Positions 1 to 8,660 of a stretch of 58,758 nucleotides of DNA are shown here, in pieces; within the stretch, counting starts at the first letter, position 1; every line of letters starts with the position of its first letter. The notes beneath the pieces were generated by a model that saw nothing but the letters and a program-made list of their open reading frames with translations, was not told the origin of the DNA and made no database searches. Source of the DNA: DATMBL01 sp050735975 (GTDB lineage Bacteria > Desulfobacterota > Binatia > UBA9968); NCBI GenBank assembly GCA_050735975.1, contig JBOHVS010000067.1, forward strand, positions 1 through 58,758, in the 5' to 3' direction. Position numbers and translations under genes: made by a program.

Positions 1-110
1 CCTTTGAGAAGCAGGGAAAGGATCGCCAGGTGCTGCTGAAAGGACGTGGCAGCCCGTCGGCCGCTCTCTGCCTCCCGGTCTCGCTTAACGAAGAGCGTAC
101 GATAGCTCAT
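1..110 (-). CDS. Possible start of a further gene, cut by the window edge
   Basis: An ATG at 110 opens a reading frame that stays open to the left edge, about 36 codons. It begins MSYRTLFVKRDREAESG and turns hydrophobic near the end (HLAILSLLL), which could be the start of a membrane segment. It lies 76 bp downstream of the preceding glycosyltransferase-like gene, in the same orientation, so position and strand fit the next gene of the locus. No strong ribosome binding site is visible (a GGAAGG lies rather far upstream). Too little is present to name a family, and it could be a chance open frame. Confidence 0.3.
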   Translation of the reverse strand, partial: MSYRTLFVKRDREAESGRRAATSFQQHLAILSLLLK

Positions 111-186
111 TTAAATCTCACTGGCCTTCCGCTCAGGCGGGGCGGACCGCTGCAATCCATTGCGAACGAGGGCGGAATGTACGGTG

Positions 187-1158
187 TCATTCAGTGGTTT
201 TCCGGAACCGGCGCCGGCGGCCGATGTGGCGGACACGATGGAACTCGAGACGGGTCAAGCTTTTCCGCGATCGTCCGGCTCCCGAGGCGTACCCGATCAT
301 TTCACCCAACGCGCTCACCATCAGCCCCAGAACAAGCGCCGGACAGACGCGCAGCGGCAGCTTGCGCGAATACTGATAGGATTGGCGGAGAATTCGCCAA
401 AACCGGAGTGCAGGAATCAGCGGTGCCGAACACGTATAAAGTAGCCTCTTGGCTTTGGACCACTCCCGAGAGCGAGTCGCTGCGAACATCCGGCCGCTGT
501 GATACTGAGCCGGCAACCACGCAGAAATCACGCCAAAGTTCAAATGGGAAATCTTCGCGCGAGGTTCGAGGTAAAGGCGATATCCTTTTCTGTTCAGATC
601 CCAGTGCAGCACGCTTTCCGCCTCGAGCATGGTTTCGAGGTCGGGACCGTAATCGAGCAGAACGGAGCGTTTATAACTGCTGTTGTGTCCGGGGAGGTGG
701 TCGACGATGCCGCCGGATACACCTTCCTGCCAAACGCCGTACGCGATGAGAAAATCGGCGTAACTAATTGTCGAGCCGGGGTTCGCGTTACGAACCACCG
801 GTCCGACTGCCGCCCAATCCTCTTGGTGCGCGTGAATCAGCGCCTCAGCCCAAGCAGGATTCGGAAAAGCGTGATCTTCCGCCAGAGCCACGACGGGCGC
901 GCTGGCGTGCCGCACACCAGCGGCGTTAGCCGCGCCGATTGATTTGATATGGCCGACTTCGGCTAGTCGAAACTTAAAGAACTCCTCCATCTCAGATTGA
1001 TTCAATTCGAGTTTGCTCGCGCAGGGCGCGACAATCACGAGTTCCAATCGATCTCTCGCAGTTTGCGCTCTTAGACAGGCGATCGTTTTACGAATGGTGT
1101 CGTAGCGGTCCGGAGTGGCGAGAATCACGGACATCGCCGGAGAATTGACTTTGCTCAC
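187..1158 (-). CDS. Glycosyltransferase family 2-like protein, paralogue of the next upstream gene
   Basis: A 323-residue protein with a GT2-like start (MSVILATPDRYDTIRKT), a Rossmann-type strand LELVIVAP, and an acidic AEDH motif near residue 100 where GT2 enzymes carry the DXD-type metal site. A hydrophobic segment near residue 275 (LVLGLMVSALGEMIGY) suggests C-terminal membrane contact. The start is GTG at 1158, supported by GGAG 8 bases upstream; an internal ATG (codon 9) lacks such a site. The whole chain aligns with the 1354-2349 product, including the AGVxxASAP, PxPxWAEALI and KGYRLYLEP blocks, so this is a tandem duplication. The likely role is sugar transfer to the locus product or a surface glycan; donor and acceptor are not predictable. 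Confidence 0.75.
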   Translation of the reverse strand: MSKVNSPAMSVILATPDRYDTIRKTIACLRAQTARDRLELVIVAPCASKLELNQSEMEEFFKFRLAEVGHIKSIGAANAAGVRHASAPVVALAEDHAFPNPAWAEALIHAHQEDWAAVGPVVRNANPGSTISYADFLIAYGVWQEGVSGGIVDHLPGHNSSYKRSVLLDYGPDLETMLEAESVLHWDLNRKGYRLYLEPRAKISHLNFGVISAWLPAQYHSGRMFAATRSREWSKAKRLLYTCSAPLIPALRFWRILRQSYQYSRKLPLRVCPALVLGLMVSALGEMIGYASGAGRSRKSLTRLEFHRVRHIGRRRRFRKTTE

Positions 1159-1162
1159 TTTG

Positions 1163-1312
1163 TCACTCCGTCGGCGGACTATTCTCTATCGTGAGGTCCG
1201 GGTGGCGATCGCAGATCTTGTAGAGCAGCATAGTACCGAAGCGAGGACGGCCGGTGATTATGAGTACGATGATGTGAACTCCTTCAATAACAGAAGATAT
1301 TCTATTTCTGTC
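1163..1312 (-). pseudogene. Possible N-terminal remnant of a sulfotransferase
   Basis: A 49-codon open stretch between an in-frame TAG (1313-1315) and a TGA (1163-1165) has no ATG start. It encodes VLIITGRPRFGTMLLYKI followed by CDRHPDL. The P-R-x-G-T-x-L-L ... HPDL pattern resembles the PAPS phosphate-binding loop at the N-terminus of sulfotransferases. The stop lies just before the GTG start of the 187-1158 gene. Nothing of the remaining 200 or more residues of a sulfotransferase is present. If real, it is a deletion relic; a chance match is possible because only one motif is visible. Confidence 0.3.
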
Positions 1313-1353
1313 CTACGCGCCCTCTCATTCAGGTTTAGACACAACCTTCTGTA

Positions 1354-2349
1354 TCAGCTCAATACCGAACACAAATTCCGTTTGTCTTGCGCACTGATGT
1401 GAGTGTGACGGCTAAGCTCAAAGCCGACCCTGCGCCGTGCGGCACTACCTGCGCCCAAGCTGTAGCCCGTTACTTCACCGATCGCATGCGCGACCAGTCC
1501 CATAATCAATGCTGGCAAAACACGAGGGATCAGTTCACGCTTTCGACCCGAGCGGCCTATCTCTTGCAGAACACGCTGAAGGCGCAGCAGCGGAATGAGA
1601 GGCATGCCGCCAATGTATAGTAGCCGGCGAAAAATGGACCAATGTCCGTTTCGGGCACGAGTTGCTCCGTACATACGCCCGCCGTGGAACTCAGCACTGA
1701 CATAGGAAGAAAGCAAGGAAATATTCACATGATTTGTCTTGGCCGCCGGTTCCAGATAAAGCCGATAGCCCTTAGCTAACAAATCAGCGTGGAGGATCCC
1801 TTCAGTTTCCAGCATCGTCAGAAGCCTAGCCCCGTATTCTAGAAGAATTGTCCGTTTGTAGGCGGTGTGGTGCCATGGTAGACGGATGGTCTCCCCTGCC
1901 AGAGCGGGTTCGACCCAAGGACCGAAGTCCGTAAAAAGATTGGCCCAGCTGATTATGTTGCCGGGATTAGCATTGGCTATCACAGCGCCGACCGCCGCCC
2001 AGGGTTGGCGGTGCGTCTCGATTAATGCCTCAGCCCAGCCAGGATCGGGGTAGGTGTGTTCTTCAGCATAAGCGACCAGTGGCGCGCTTGCTTGTTGGAC
2101 CCCTGCAGCGATGGCTCTGCCGGTGGACTTGATTTCGCCAACCTCGACCACGCGAAAGCAAAGAAAGTGTTTCAGCTCCGACTCATCGAGACTAAGCTTC
2201 TCTATAAAAGGTGCGACAATTACAATCTCCAGCCGCTTTCGAACCGTTTGCGCGCTTAGATGCCTCATCGTCTGACGAATTGCGTCATAATGACCCGGTG
2301 TTACCAACACAACGGACATATCAGCAGAAATGCCATCATCCATGGTCAT
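1354..2349 (-). CDS. Glycosyltransferase family 2-like protein, tandem paralogue
   Basis: A 331-residue protein with an MSVVLVTPGHYDAIRQT start, the strand LEIVIVAP and an AEEH motif in place of the AEDH of its neighbour. It aligns end to end with the 187-1158 product, including ETEGILHADLLAKGYRLYLEP and a C-terminal hydrophobic segment (LPALIMGLVAHAIGEVTGY). ATG starts exist at 2349 and 2343. The second has GGGA close upstream and may be the real one. The start overlaps the end of the upstream GT2 gene by 14 bp, which implies translational coupling. Probable role: transfer of a sugar in the same glycan or glycopeptide pathway. Confidence 0.75.
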   Translation of the reverse strand: MTMDDGISADMSVVLVTPGHYDAIRQTMRHLSAQTVRKRLEIVIVAPFIEKLSLDESELKHFLCFRVVEVGEIKSTGRAIAAGVQQASAPLVAYAEEHTYPDPGWAEALIETHRQPWAAVGAVIANANPGNIISWANLFTDFGPWVEPALAGETIRLPWHHTAYKRTILLEYGARLLTMLETEGILHADLLAKGYRLYLEPAAKTNHVNISLLSSYVSAEFHGGRMYGATRARNGHWSIFRRLLYIGGMPLIPLLRLQRVLQEIGRSGRKRELIPRVLPALIMGLVAHAIGEVTGYSLGAGSAARRRVGFELSRHTHISAQDKRNLCSVLS

Positions 2350-3259
2350 CCCAGCGTGAGAGCGTCATTGGAGGCGTTTTGTAACGATTGTCGCGCCGTG
2401 CCTTGTTCATCTCCCAGACAAAGCCCGCCGTGTTCGCCAATTGCCAGACTAGAAATATCGGCAATAACGCGCGGCATCGATGTTCCTTGGAAAAAGGAGC
2501 GCTTAAACAGCGTAGATAAAATCGGAATTCCGGCCTGAAGGACCCCGACCCCCGCTGGGCCCGTACCTGGTGAAATCGAAAGGCGCCGCGTCCGTAATTG
2601 AAGTGCTGCCGCCAAAACGTGCCCAACGTCAGCAAGTGCGCGTGGTAGACGACGGCGTCGGGCGCATAGGTCATACCGTAGCCCCGCCGGAGCCAGCGAT
2701 CGCATAGCTCGCGATCCTCGGCGGTGGTAAAGCGCGCGTCGAAGCCGCCGAGGCGATGAAAGGTCGCAGCCGGAACGGCCAAATTGTTTGACGCGAAGAA
2801 ACGCGGGCCGTGAGCGCCTTGGTTGTAGTAGTCATAGACGATATCCACGATCAGCTGGCTTGCTTGGGAAAAAGGATTATCTTGAAGCAAATTAAGCGTG
2901 CGTCCTCCGATGATATGATCCGGTGTCGCAAGGCAGCGAATCTCGATCTGTCGGAGCCAGTCCGGGTGCGGCCTGCAGTCGTCGTCTGTGAAGACCAGGA
3001 ACTCGCCTTTTGCACGTGAGCTGCCGGTATTGCGGGCTGCCGCTGGGCCGCGGTGCGGCTGCATCAGCAGCTCGATATCGAGACGGTCACGGAATACGGA
3101 GCAGACTTCATTCGGCGGTATCTCGCTCCCGTCATCCACCACGATTACTTCGAAGCGTTGACGCGAATAGTCAAGCTGTGAGAGCGATTCCAAGCACGCC
3201 GCGAGCTCTTCCGGACGATTGTATGTGGGAACAATGATCGAGAAAAACGGCCGTTGCAT
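2336..3259 (-). CDS. Glycosyltransferase, family 2
   Basis: A 307-residue GT-A fold enzyme. The N-terminus FFSIIVPTYNRPEELAACL is the classic GT2 opening. VIVVDDGSE follows at about residue 40, and FTDDDCRPHPDW near residue 92 carries the DXD-type metal and nucleotide-sugar site. AEDRELCDRWLRRGY near residue 160 is the usual ED-x-x-L acceptor-side motif, with the catalytic acid. ATG start at 3259; no strong ribosome site is visible. The 3' end overlaps the next gene by 14 bp, so the two are probably made together. It would transfer a nucleotide-sugar-derived residue in the cytoplasm; the sugar cannot be told from sequence. Confidence 0.9.
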   Translation of the reverse strand: MQRPFFSIIVPTYNRPEELAACLESLSQLDYSRQRFEVIVVDDGSEIPPNEVCSVFRDRLDIELLMQPHRGPAAARNTGSSRAKGEFLVFTDDDCRPHPDWLRQIEIRCLATPDHIIGGRTLNLLQDNPFSQASQLIVDIVYDYYNQGAHGPRFFASNNLAVPAATFHRLGGFDARFTTAEDRELCDRWLRRGYGMTYAPDAVVYHAHLLTLGTFWRQHFNYGRGAFRFHQVRAQRGSGSFRPEFRFYLRCLSAPFSKEHRCRALLPIFLVWQLANTAGFVWEMNKARRDNRYKTPPMTLSRWDDHG

Positions 3260-3342
3260 CAGAGTTGCTCAGCGGTACGGAATACTCTCATCCGGATGTG
3301 AAGGGGCCAAGACCTCGTATTTGTTTACCGATCGAGCGGGTA

Positions 3343-4575
3343 TCACAACCGAGGGGACTCGCGCAGAGGCGGAGTCTCATAGCCGGCCCGATTTAATCCT
3401 CGACGACAGAGCTGCTCGTACAGGCTGATGAATTTTCTCACGTAAGCGATTTTGTCAAAGCGCGCCAGCGCAGCCTCATGTCCGTTTCGCCCTATCGTTT
3501 CGGCCAGGTCACGATGATTCAGCAGATACAACATAGGCCGGGCGAGCGCTTCGCTGTCGCCCGGTGAAACCAAAAATCCCGTGTCCCCTTCTCGAATAAA
3601 CTCGGTGAGCGCTCCGACAGCGGCGCCAACTACCGCCGTGCCTCTCATCATCGCCTCGGCGGCGACCAGCCCAAACGGCTCCGCCCAACGGGACGGAACC
3701 ACCTGTAGCCATGCAGCCTCAAAGTGCTGCTCCATTTCCGATTGCGATAAGTGGCCCAGGAGGCAAACGCTGGAAGCGATATTTAGCTCGGCAATGAGTC
3801 TCCTCAGGTTTTCTCGTTCCGGACCGTCGCCGGCTATGAGAAGCCGCGCGTCCGGAATCTGTTGCACTACGACGGCGAAGGCCCGCAGTAGCAAATCAAC
3901 CCCCTTTTCCCGTGTGAGACGGCCGGCGAAGGCAACGGTTGGAGGCGAGGAAAGAGGCAGGCGGATGGCCCGTCTGGGGATCGCTTCCGAAATAACCGCG
4001 GCGACGTCGATACCCTCGTGCGACAGGCGTTGCCGCACCGCTTCGCTGGTGGCCACCACAAGATCGAAGACATTACGCCAGCGCCGCCAGAGTTTTTGCT
4101 GGAGCATCATCGTCGGCCATATCCTCAGCGGCAGGCAACCGTTATGATAACAGACTTTGCCGGCCGGCGCTTCGCAACCGCGGCCATCCGGCAGCATTTT
4201 AGTGCCCAGGGGGCAGATCGCTTTGTACGAAGCGACGTGGTACAGGCTCGGAACATCGCGGAGCAAAGGTAAAATCAACGGAGAAAGCTGCCATAGGAAC
4301 GTGCGAACGTGAACGACGTCAGGTCTGAAATCAGCCAGCGCCCGTCGAAGCTGTCGGAACGCGGAGGGATTGGCGGGCTGCAGCAACATTTGCAGCCGGG
4401 AGTGGCTGCCGAAGCAAAGATAATCCGCCTGGCACGGACTGGCGCCAGAGGCGGCATTGCTGGCGAATAGACGGGCGTCATGCCCGCGCTGCCGCAGATC
4501 TTCGCGAAACACCAATGACATGATAGACGCTCCATCATCCGGCGTCGCATGGTTGTTGACCAGGAGGATCTTCAT
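3343..4575 (-). CDS. Glycosyltransferase, family 4 (GT-B fold)
   Basis: A 410-residue GT-B protein starting MKILLVNNHATPDDGASIMS, where the glycine-rich acceptor-side loop is replaced by DDGAS. The donor-binding half shows AFAGRLTREKGVDLLL, LLIAGDGPERENL and the E-x7-E motif in EPFGLVAAEAMMRG. A cysteine cluster at about residues 130-150 (GRGCEAP, VCYHNGCLP) is seen in a subset of GT4 enzymes. ATG start at 4575 after an A/T-rich leader. It is separated from the GT2 gene by 83 bp and from the SDR gene by 39 bp, so it probably belongs to one transcript. It would transfer a sugar from an activated donor; specificity is unknown. Confidence 0.9.
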   Translation of the reverse strand: MKILLVNNHATPDDGASIMSLVFREDLRQRGHDARLFASNAASGASPCQADYLCFGSHSRLQMLLQPANPSAFRQLRRALADFRPDVVHVRTFLWQLSPLILPLLRDVPSLYHVASYKAICPLGTKMLPDGRGCEAPAGKVCYHNGCLPLRIWPTMMLQQKLWRRWRNVFDLVVATSEAVRQRLSHEGIDVAAVISEAIPRRAIRLPLSSPPTVAFAGRLTREKGVDLLLRAFAVVVQQIPDARLLIAGDGPERENLRRLIAELNIASSVCLLGHLSQSEMEQHFEAAWLQVVPSRWAEPFGLVAAEAMMRGTAVVGAAVGALTEFIREGDTGFLVSPGDSEALARPMLYLLNHRDLAETIGRNGHEAALARFDKIAYVRKFISLYEQLCRRGLNRAGYETPPLRESPRL

Positions 4576-4614
4576 ATTTTAAGGGATTCAAGCCGTTGGA
4601 AGTTAAGTGAGATT

Positions 4615-5592
4615 TTACAGATAGCCTTGCTCGCGATACCACTCGATCGTACGCTGCACCGCCTCCTCTACTGAAACCTCCGGGTGGTAAGCCAATTCCT
4701 TCCCGGCCTTAGAAATATCAAAAACATTATCTTTGACGAAGAATTCATATCGGTGAGCGTACGGTAATTCATAACCCAGCCACGTGTACAGAACCTGCGC
4801 TGCATCGATAAACGCAGAAAATGGCGCGGCGGGTAAACCGGCCCGTTGGCACTCCCTCCCCAGTTGTTCTGCAATCAGGTTTATAAGACGCTTTGTCTTG
4901 ATCGGCGTCTTTCCGGTGATCAGATAGCATTGGCCCTCGATGCCCGGCGTCTCGGCACACCGGCGGAGTCCGTTGACGATGTCGCTGACGTAACCGATAT
5001 GGCTGTGTTTTTCTCCCGTATTTATGCTCCGAAAACGGCGGCTAGCGATGGCCCGGAACAGACCAAGCCAGCTTGATGATCGGGGGCCCATCACGCCGGA
5101 TATGCGGGCGATCACGGCTGGCAGACCGTGGTTTCGATGGAAAGAAAGGACTATTTTTTCAGCCGACAATTTCGACTCGCTATAATGCGTGTTCGGATTG
5201 GTTCTGGTATTCTCGTCTACCGGCCCTTTTTTTAGGACGCCGTACACGCTGGTGCTACTGACATAAACGAATCGCGCCACACTCGCCGCAGCCGCAACCT
5301 CGGCAAGATTCCTCGTACCTTGGATATTCGTTTCGTAATATTGTCTACTTGGCGCGCCGTGCTGCGTCCTTTGTGCGGCAAGATGATACACATATCGGCA
5401 ATTCTCGACCGCACTCTGCACTGCGGCTCTGTCCCTGAGGTCGCCCCTGATCATCTCGACGTTCAAGCGCTCGAGCAGAGCGGAATCACTCGACTGGCGG
5501 ACCAAGGCCCTTACTTCAAGGCCCGAATGCGCCAGCGCTTCGACGAGATGGCTTCCTACGAAACCCGTAGCTCCGGTCACCAAAGTTTTCAT
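4615..5592 (-). CDS. NAD-dependent epimerase/dehydratase (extended SDR)
   Basis: A 325-residue extended short-chain dehydrogenase. The Rossmann motif GATGFVGSHL lies at residues 7-16, MIRGDLRDR marks the cofactor adenine pocket, YHLAAQ follows, VSSTSVYG holds the catalytic serine or threonine and YSESK is the YxxxK catalytic pair. The family converts nucleotide sugars (4-epimerisation, 4,6-dehydration) or reduces related carbonyls. Sitting between a GT4 gene and a phosphodiesterase-like gene, it most plausibly supplies a modified sugar donor. Substrate cannot be read from sequence. ATG start at 5592, 36 bp after the upstream stop. Confidence 0.88.
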   Translation of the reverse strand: MKTLVTGATGFVGSHLVEALAHSGLEVRALVRQSSDSALLERLNVEMIRGDLRDRAAVQSAVENCRYVYHLAAQRTQHGAPSRQYYETNIQGTRNLAEVAAAASVARFVYVSSTSVYGVLKKGPVDENTRTNPNTHYSESKLSAEKIVLSFHRNHGLPAVIARISGVMGPRSSSWLGLFRAIASRRFRSINTGEKHSHIGYVSDIVNGLRRCAETPGIEGQCYLITGKTPIKTKRLINLIAEQLGRECQRAGLPAAPFSAFIDAAQVLYTWLGYELPYAHRYEFFVKDNVFDISKAGKELAYHPEVSVEEAVQRTIEWYREQGYL

Positions 5593-5628
5593 CGTCGTAA
5601 TCTTGAGCAGATTGCTGAAAAACTCTGG

Positions 5629-7269
5629 CTAGAGGCTCATCTCGTGCGGCACGATCAGCGGGCGATTTTCATATCTCAGCTCATGTCGCGCTTTGAAGTC
5701 TTCAGTGATCATATCGAGCAGAACATGTCCATCCATGTCATTCGGAATCGCTTGCCCCATCAAGTAGAGCAAGGTAGGCGCCAGATCCATCGTCGAGGCT
5801 CCGGCTAACGGGGCTGTTTTCTGGATATATTTGCCCGCCGCTATCATGAAGCCGTCATTTGAGTGCCGGGACTTCCGACGTTCAGGGTCCCGCTCCGAAA
5901 TCAGCCCGAGCTTCGCATGGTATACTTCATCGATCGGTCCGTTTTCGGCCCACTGGATCACGAGATCCGGCAGGCTGTAGAGCTGGTCTCCTTCATAGAC
6001 ATGGGCAATCTGCACCACGTTATGAACCGCCGGCCTGCCGGTTGCCGGATTGAGCAGGCACATCAACTCGTCGCGAAGCTGCCGACATATCTCTTCGTAT
6101 TCCCTGCCCGGCTCAACAACTCCCCACGGCTCGCGGCCACGCAAGTTGACGCTGACGAATCCTTCAAAAAACGACTTGGGTAGAACGAATGCTTTGGTCG
6201 CTTTCCAGTCAATGCCGCTGCTGTAGTTGCGGAAGAATACATTGTCATGGAAGGATTGGGGCATGATATGATTGTTGACGAACTCCCGCAGCGGACCGGG
6301 AATCCAATCTCTCAAGCCGCGTGTCTTATTTAGGACTTGTACGGATCTGCCAACTCCGCTTTTTTGGGCGGGGCTGGCCTGGAACCCCAACCTTTCCAGT
6401 AACCCGGGCAGGAGATGGTTTCCGGAAAAATTGGTGGCAATCCCATGAACGGAAAATATGACAATAGTCGTGTCGGCAACGCCTTCGACTAGGCCGGCGA
6501 GACAGGCGTCAATCTCGGTATAGATGTTGGGCAGCGCCTCGGGCAGTTCAGAGGCGTTTCCCGAATGATGTGCCCAGTGATTCCGGTCGAAATGGTGAAA
6601 GAATTGGTGGCCGGCCCAATGGGATTCGCCGAAAACCGCAACAAACAAATCCCAGTCGTCCTGAGCCAGGAGAAAGCGCAAAGCGCCAACCTTCTTCTCA
6701 ATATTGGCCTGCAGGGTATGGTAAACTTGGAGTTCTTGAGACACGCTTTTCGCGATCGTGATTTCCCTTAATTGGCGATACTTTCCAAACCGAGCGGCGA
6801 GTTCCTCGATCAGCGCTGGGGGAAGCGAGCATTGCCGTAATATCGGGTAGTGTTCTCCCCAGGCGGAAATCTGTACGCCGTCTATGCCTTCGATAGGATA
6901 AGTCTTTGGAACATCAAAGACAGCGACCTTTTTTCCGGCAGCTCGCAAAAGCCACCAGAAGGGAAAATAACGGCAGGAGCGGGCATTCACTTTGATGAAG
7001 TCCGTTGTCCCGCGCTTGAGCTGGATGTAACTGTAATAGCCGTGCTTTGCCGGGTTCACGCCGGTATGAAACGATAGCCAAGGGGCGTCGGAAAACAATC
7101 CCTGTGTGGATTGCAGCCTCGCGTAAACGCCGGACTGCATCAAAGCGCTCAAGAAAGGAAGCCGCCCCTCGCGGCACCATCTTTGGATCAGATCGGGGTC
7201 GGCGGAGTCCAGTCCGATAAGGATAACGCGGTGCTTATCTTTTCTTTTCGGATTAGCCTGCGCGAGCAT
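5629..7269 (-). CDS. Alkaline phosphatase superfamily / type I phosphodiesterase-like protein
   Basis: A 546-residue protein with the nucleotide pyrophosphatase/phosphodiesterase fold. It has GLDSADPDLIQRW (first metal Asp, residues 19-31), a SDAPWLSFHTGVNPAKHG segment where the Ser/Thr nucleophile sits, and a later SVHG followed by NHLLPG. In active relatives the last block reads SDHG, so one metal-binding Asp appears replaced by Val. A farther TTG at 7302 is in frame. I prefer ATG at 7269 because AGAGGA lies 8 bases before it, giving a 17-bp overlap with the upstream oxidoreductase gene. Relatives hydrolyse phospho-esters or transfer phospho-groups on glycans and lipids. Activity here is uncertain. 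Confidence 0.8.
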   Translation of the reverse strand: MLAQANPKRKDKHRVILIGLDSADPDLIQRWCREGRLPFLSALMQSGVYARLQSTQGLFSDAPWLSFHTGVNPAKHGYYSYIQLKRGTTDFIKVNARSCRYFPFWWLLRAAGKKVAVFDVPKTYPIEGIDGVQISAWGEHYPILRQCSLPPALIEELAARFGKYRQLREITIAKSVSQELQVYHTLQANIEKKVGALRFLLAQDDWDLFVAVFGESHWAGHQFFHHFDRNHWAHHSGNASELPEALPNIYTEIDACLAGLVEGVADTTIVIFSVHGIATNFSGNHLLPGLLERLGFQASPAQKSGVGRSVQVLNKTRGLRDWIPGPLREFVNNHIMPQSFHDNVFFRNYSSGIDWKATKAFVLPKSFFEGFVSVNLRGREPWGVVEPGREYEEICRQLRDELMCLLNPATGRPAVHNVVQIAHVYEGDQLYSLPDLVIQWAENGPIDEVYHAKLGLISERDPERRKSRHSNDGFMIAAGKYIQKTAPLAGASTMDLAPTLLYLMGQAIPNDMDGHVLLDMITEDFKARHELRYENRPLIVPHEMSL

Positions 7270-8329
7270 TTTGCTTTTCCTCTTCACGAGCGGATTCCGC
7301 AATGGATACGGCGCAAGATGCTCGCGCTGACTTTTCCGCCGCTTCGATGACGGCCAAGCTGCGAAGACCGTCCAAGAAATCAGGTTGAGCTGCGCGCGCG
7401 AGTCGCACCGATTCGACGAAATAGGCCAACGCCGAATGAAAAGAGGGATCGCCCGTGTCCTTGCGAAATCTTTCGAGAAGATAAGGACTGTGTAGCAGCG
7501 ACCGCATGCTGTGGCCGAACTTTTTGACGCGCGCCAGATTCCGCGCGGCGTCGCTGATCTCCAGATCCGAAGAAAGATAACGATCTGCCGTCAGCTTCCC
7601 TGCAGTGCCGTAAAGCTCGAACCGATCTTCCTCGGCGGCGTTCAGAGAAAAAAAACACTGAACGGCCAGCCCGCTGGCGAGACGCAGTTGCAAGGCAGCG
7701 GTATCTTGCTCGCTGCGCTTCGATTGTATGCGGGCAAACACCTCACAAACGGATTGCTCAAGCAAGTAAGAAATAAGGTCGATATGATGGGAAGCCAAAT
7801 CGAGCAAAACGCCCCCGCCATTCTCGCGAGTTAGCTTCCAATCCGGTAACTGGCGCCCGGCGGTCGAAAACACCGAAGACACCCCAACCAGTTCGCCAAG
7901 CCGGCCTGCCTGAATCTGCTGCTTGAGGCACTGATACAATCGCTGGAAACGATAATTGAATCCTATCATTCCGACCAAACCGGAGCGGCGCCAAGCTTCC
8001 ACCACGCGCCAGCCATCGGCGACATTGGTAGCCAGCGGCTTCTCGAGATAGACGTGCTTTCCTCTTTCCATGGCAGCTATACCTGCTCGGGCGTGAAGGG
8101 CATTGGGCAGGCAGATCACTACGGCGTCCACCTCGCGCATTTCCAGGAGCTCTTGATAATCGGCGAAAGCGGCAGCCCGGGGAGCTTGGCGTGCAGCTTG
8201 TGCCCGGCGATCGGGGTCAAGTTCGGCGAGCGCAGTGATTTCAACGTTGGGTAAACGCGCAAGGTTTACCAGATGGACCAATTGGGAGATGCGACCACAG
8301 CCAATCAGTCCTATTTTGAGATTTGCCAT
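7253..8329 (-). CDS. Gfo/Idh/MocA family oxidoreductase
   Basis: A 358-residue NAD(P)-dependent sugar dehydrogenase-like enzyme. The N-terminal Rossmann motif is GLIGCGRISQLVH (residues 7-19), followed by VVICLPNALHA and the family signature YLEKPLATN with the catalytic lysine. LLDLASHHIDLISYLL carries the usual Asp/His active-site segment. The family oxidises or reduces sugar rings, often nucleotide-activated amino sugars, or dehydrates them. ATG at 8329. A frameshifted relative lies 1.3 kb upstream at 9630-10731, so this may be the surviving copy of a pair. A role in making a sugar for the neighbouring glycosyltransferases is inferred. Confidence 0.88.
   Translation of the reverse strand: MANLKIGLIGCGRISQLVHLVNLARLPNVEITALAELDPDRRAQAARQAPRAAAFADYQELLEMREVDAVVICLPNALHARAGIAAMERGKHVYLEKPLATNVADGWRVVEAWRRSGLVGMIGFNYRFQRLYQCLKQQIQAGRLGELVGVSSVFSTAGRQLPDWKLTRENGGGVLLDLASHHIDLISYLLEQSVCEVFARIQSKRSEQDTAALQLRLASGLAVQCFFSLNAAEEDRFELYGTAGKLTADRYLSSDLEISDAARNLARVKKFGHSMRSLLHSPYLLERFRKDTGDPSFHSALAYFVESVRLARAAQPDFLDGLRSLAVIEAAEKSARASCAVSIAESAREEEKQNARAG
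7278..7283 (-). promoter_or_regulatory. Ribosome binding site choosing the ATG at 7269
   Basis: The mRNA-sense hexamer AGAGGA lies 8 bases upstream of ATG 7269. It decides between that start and the in-frame TTG at 7302. Confidence 0.6.
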
Positions 8330-8660
8330 AAGGGACTATTTCCCGGCACAGTCGATAGAGGGACGGAAGGACGAGCAAACACTATTTCATACCATCGGGC
8401 TGGATTCCTCGTCGCTTCGCTCGCTCGGAATGACAATGGGGCTGTCCTGCTGTCTGTCATTTCGAGCAAAGCGAGAAATCTTTTCTTTGGAATACACACA
8501 GCCTGGCGGACAGCGAGAAATCTTTCTGAACGGCCCGGGCCTGAACGCTTCCTTCCCGTTCAGCTGCCCGCGATTTTCATGACTTGCCCTATGGTCAGCG
8601 TATGTCTACTAAACAGTGACCTCCTTAGTAAATTTCTCCGTCTGAGCATGAATGGTTGCG
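8330..8660. other. Gene-free spacer holding a palindromic repeat
   Basis: This 331-bp stretch between the Gfo/Idh/MocA and methyltransferase genes has no convincing reading frame on either strand. Its only recognisable content is the inverted repeat at 8403-8483 and a partial extra copy of one arm near 8507-8526. No clear promoter or U-tract terminator was seen. Confidence 0.6.
8403..8483. repeat. Inverted repeat of the GTCATT(C/T)CGAGC type
   Basis: The left arm (8403-8434) reads, on the minus strand, GTCATTCCGAGCGAGCGAAG and onward. The right arm (8455-8483) reads GTCATTTCGAGCAAAGCGAG and onward on the plus strand. The two arms are imperfect reverse complements around a loop of about 20 bases, so the RNA would form a long hairpin. 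CAGCGAGAAATC, matching the end of an arm, recurs at about 8511. Elements like this are common, non-coding and dispersed in many bacterial genomes. It may act as a transcript-end hairpin. Confidence 0.7.

Noticed and set aside
30..749. 239-residue open frame on the plus strand
   Set aside because: It lies opposite the glycosyltransferase-like gene, is rich in Arg and Ser, has no recognisable domain and runs against the direction of every real gene here.
499..942. 147-residue plus-strand frame
   Set aside because: Antisense shadow of the 187-1158 gene; its sequence is a mirror of that gene's codon pattern.
8403..8483. Insertion sequence
   Set aside because: No transposase frame and too short; only a palindromic repeat is supported.
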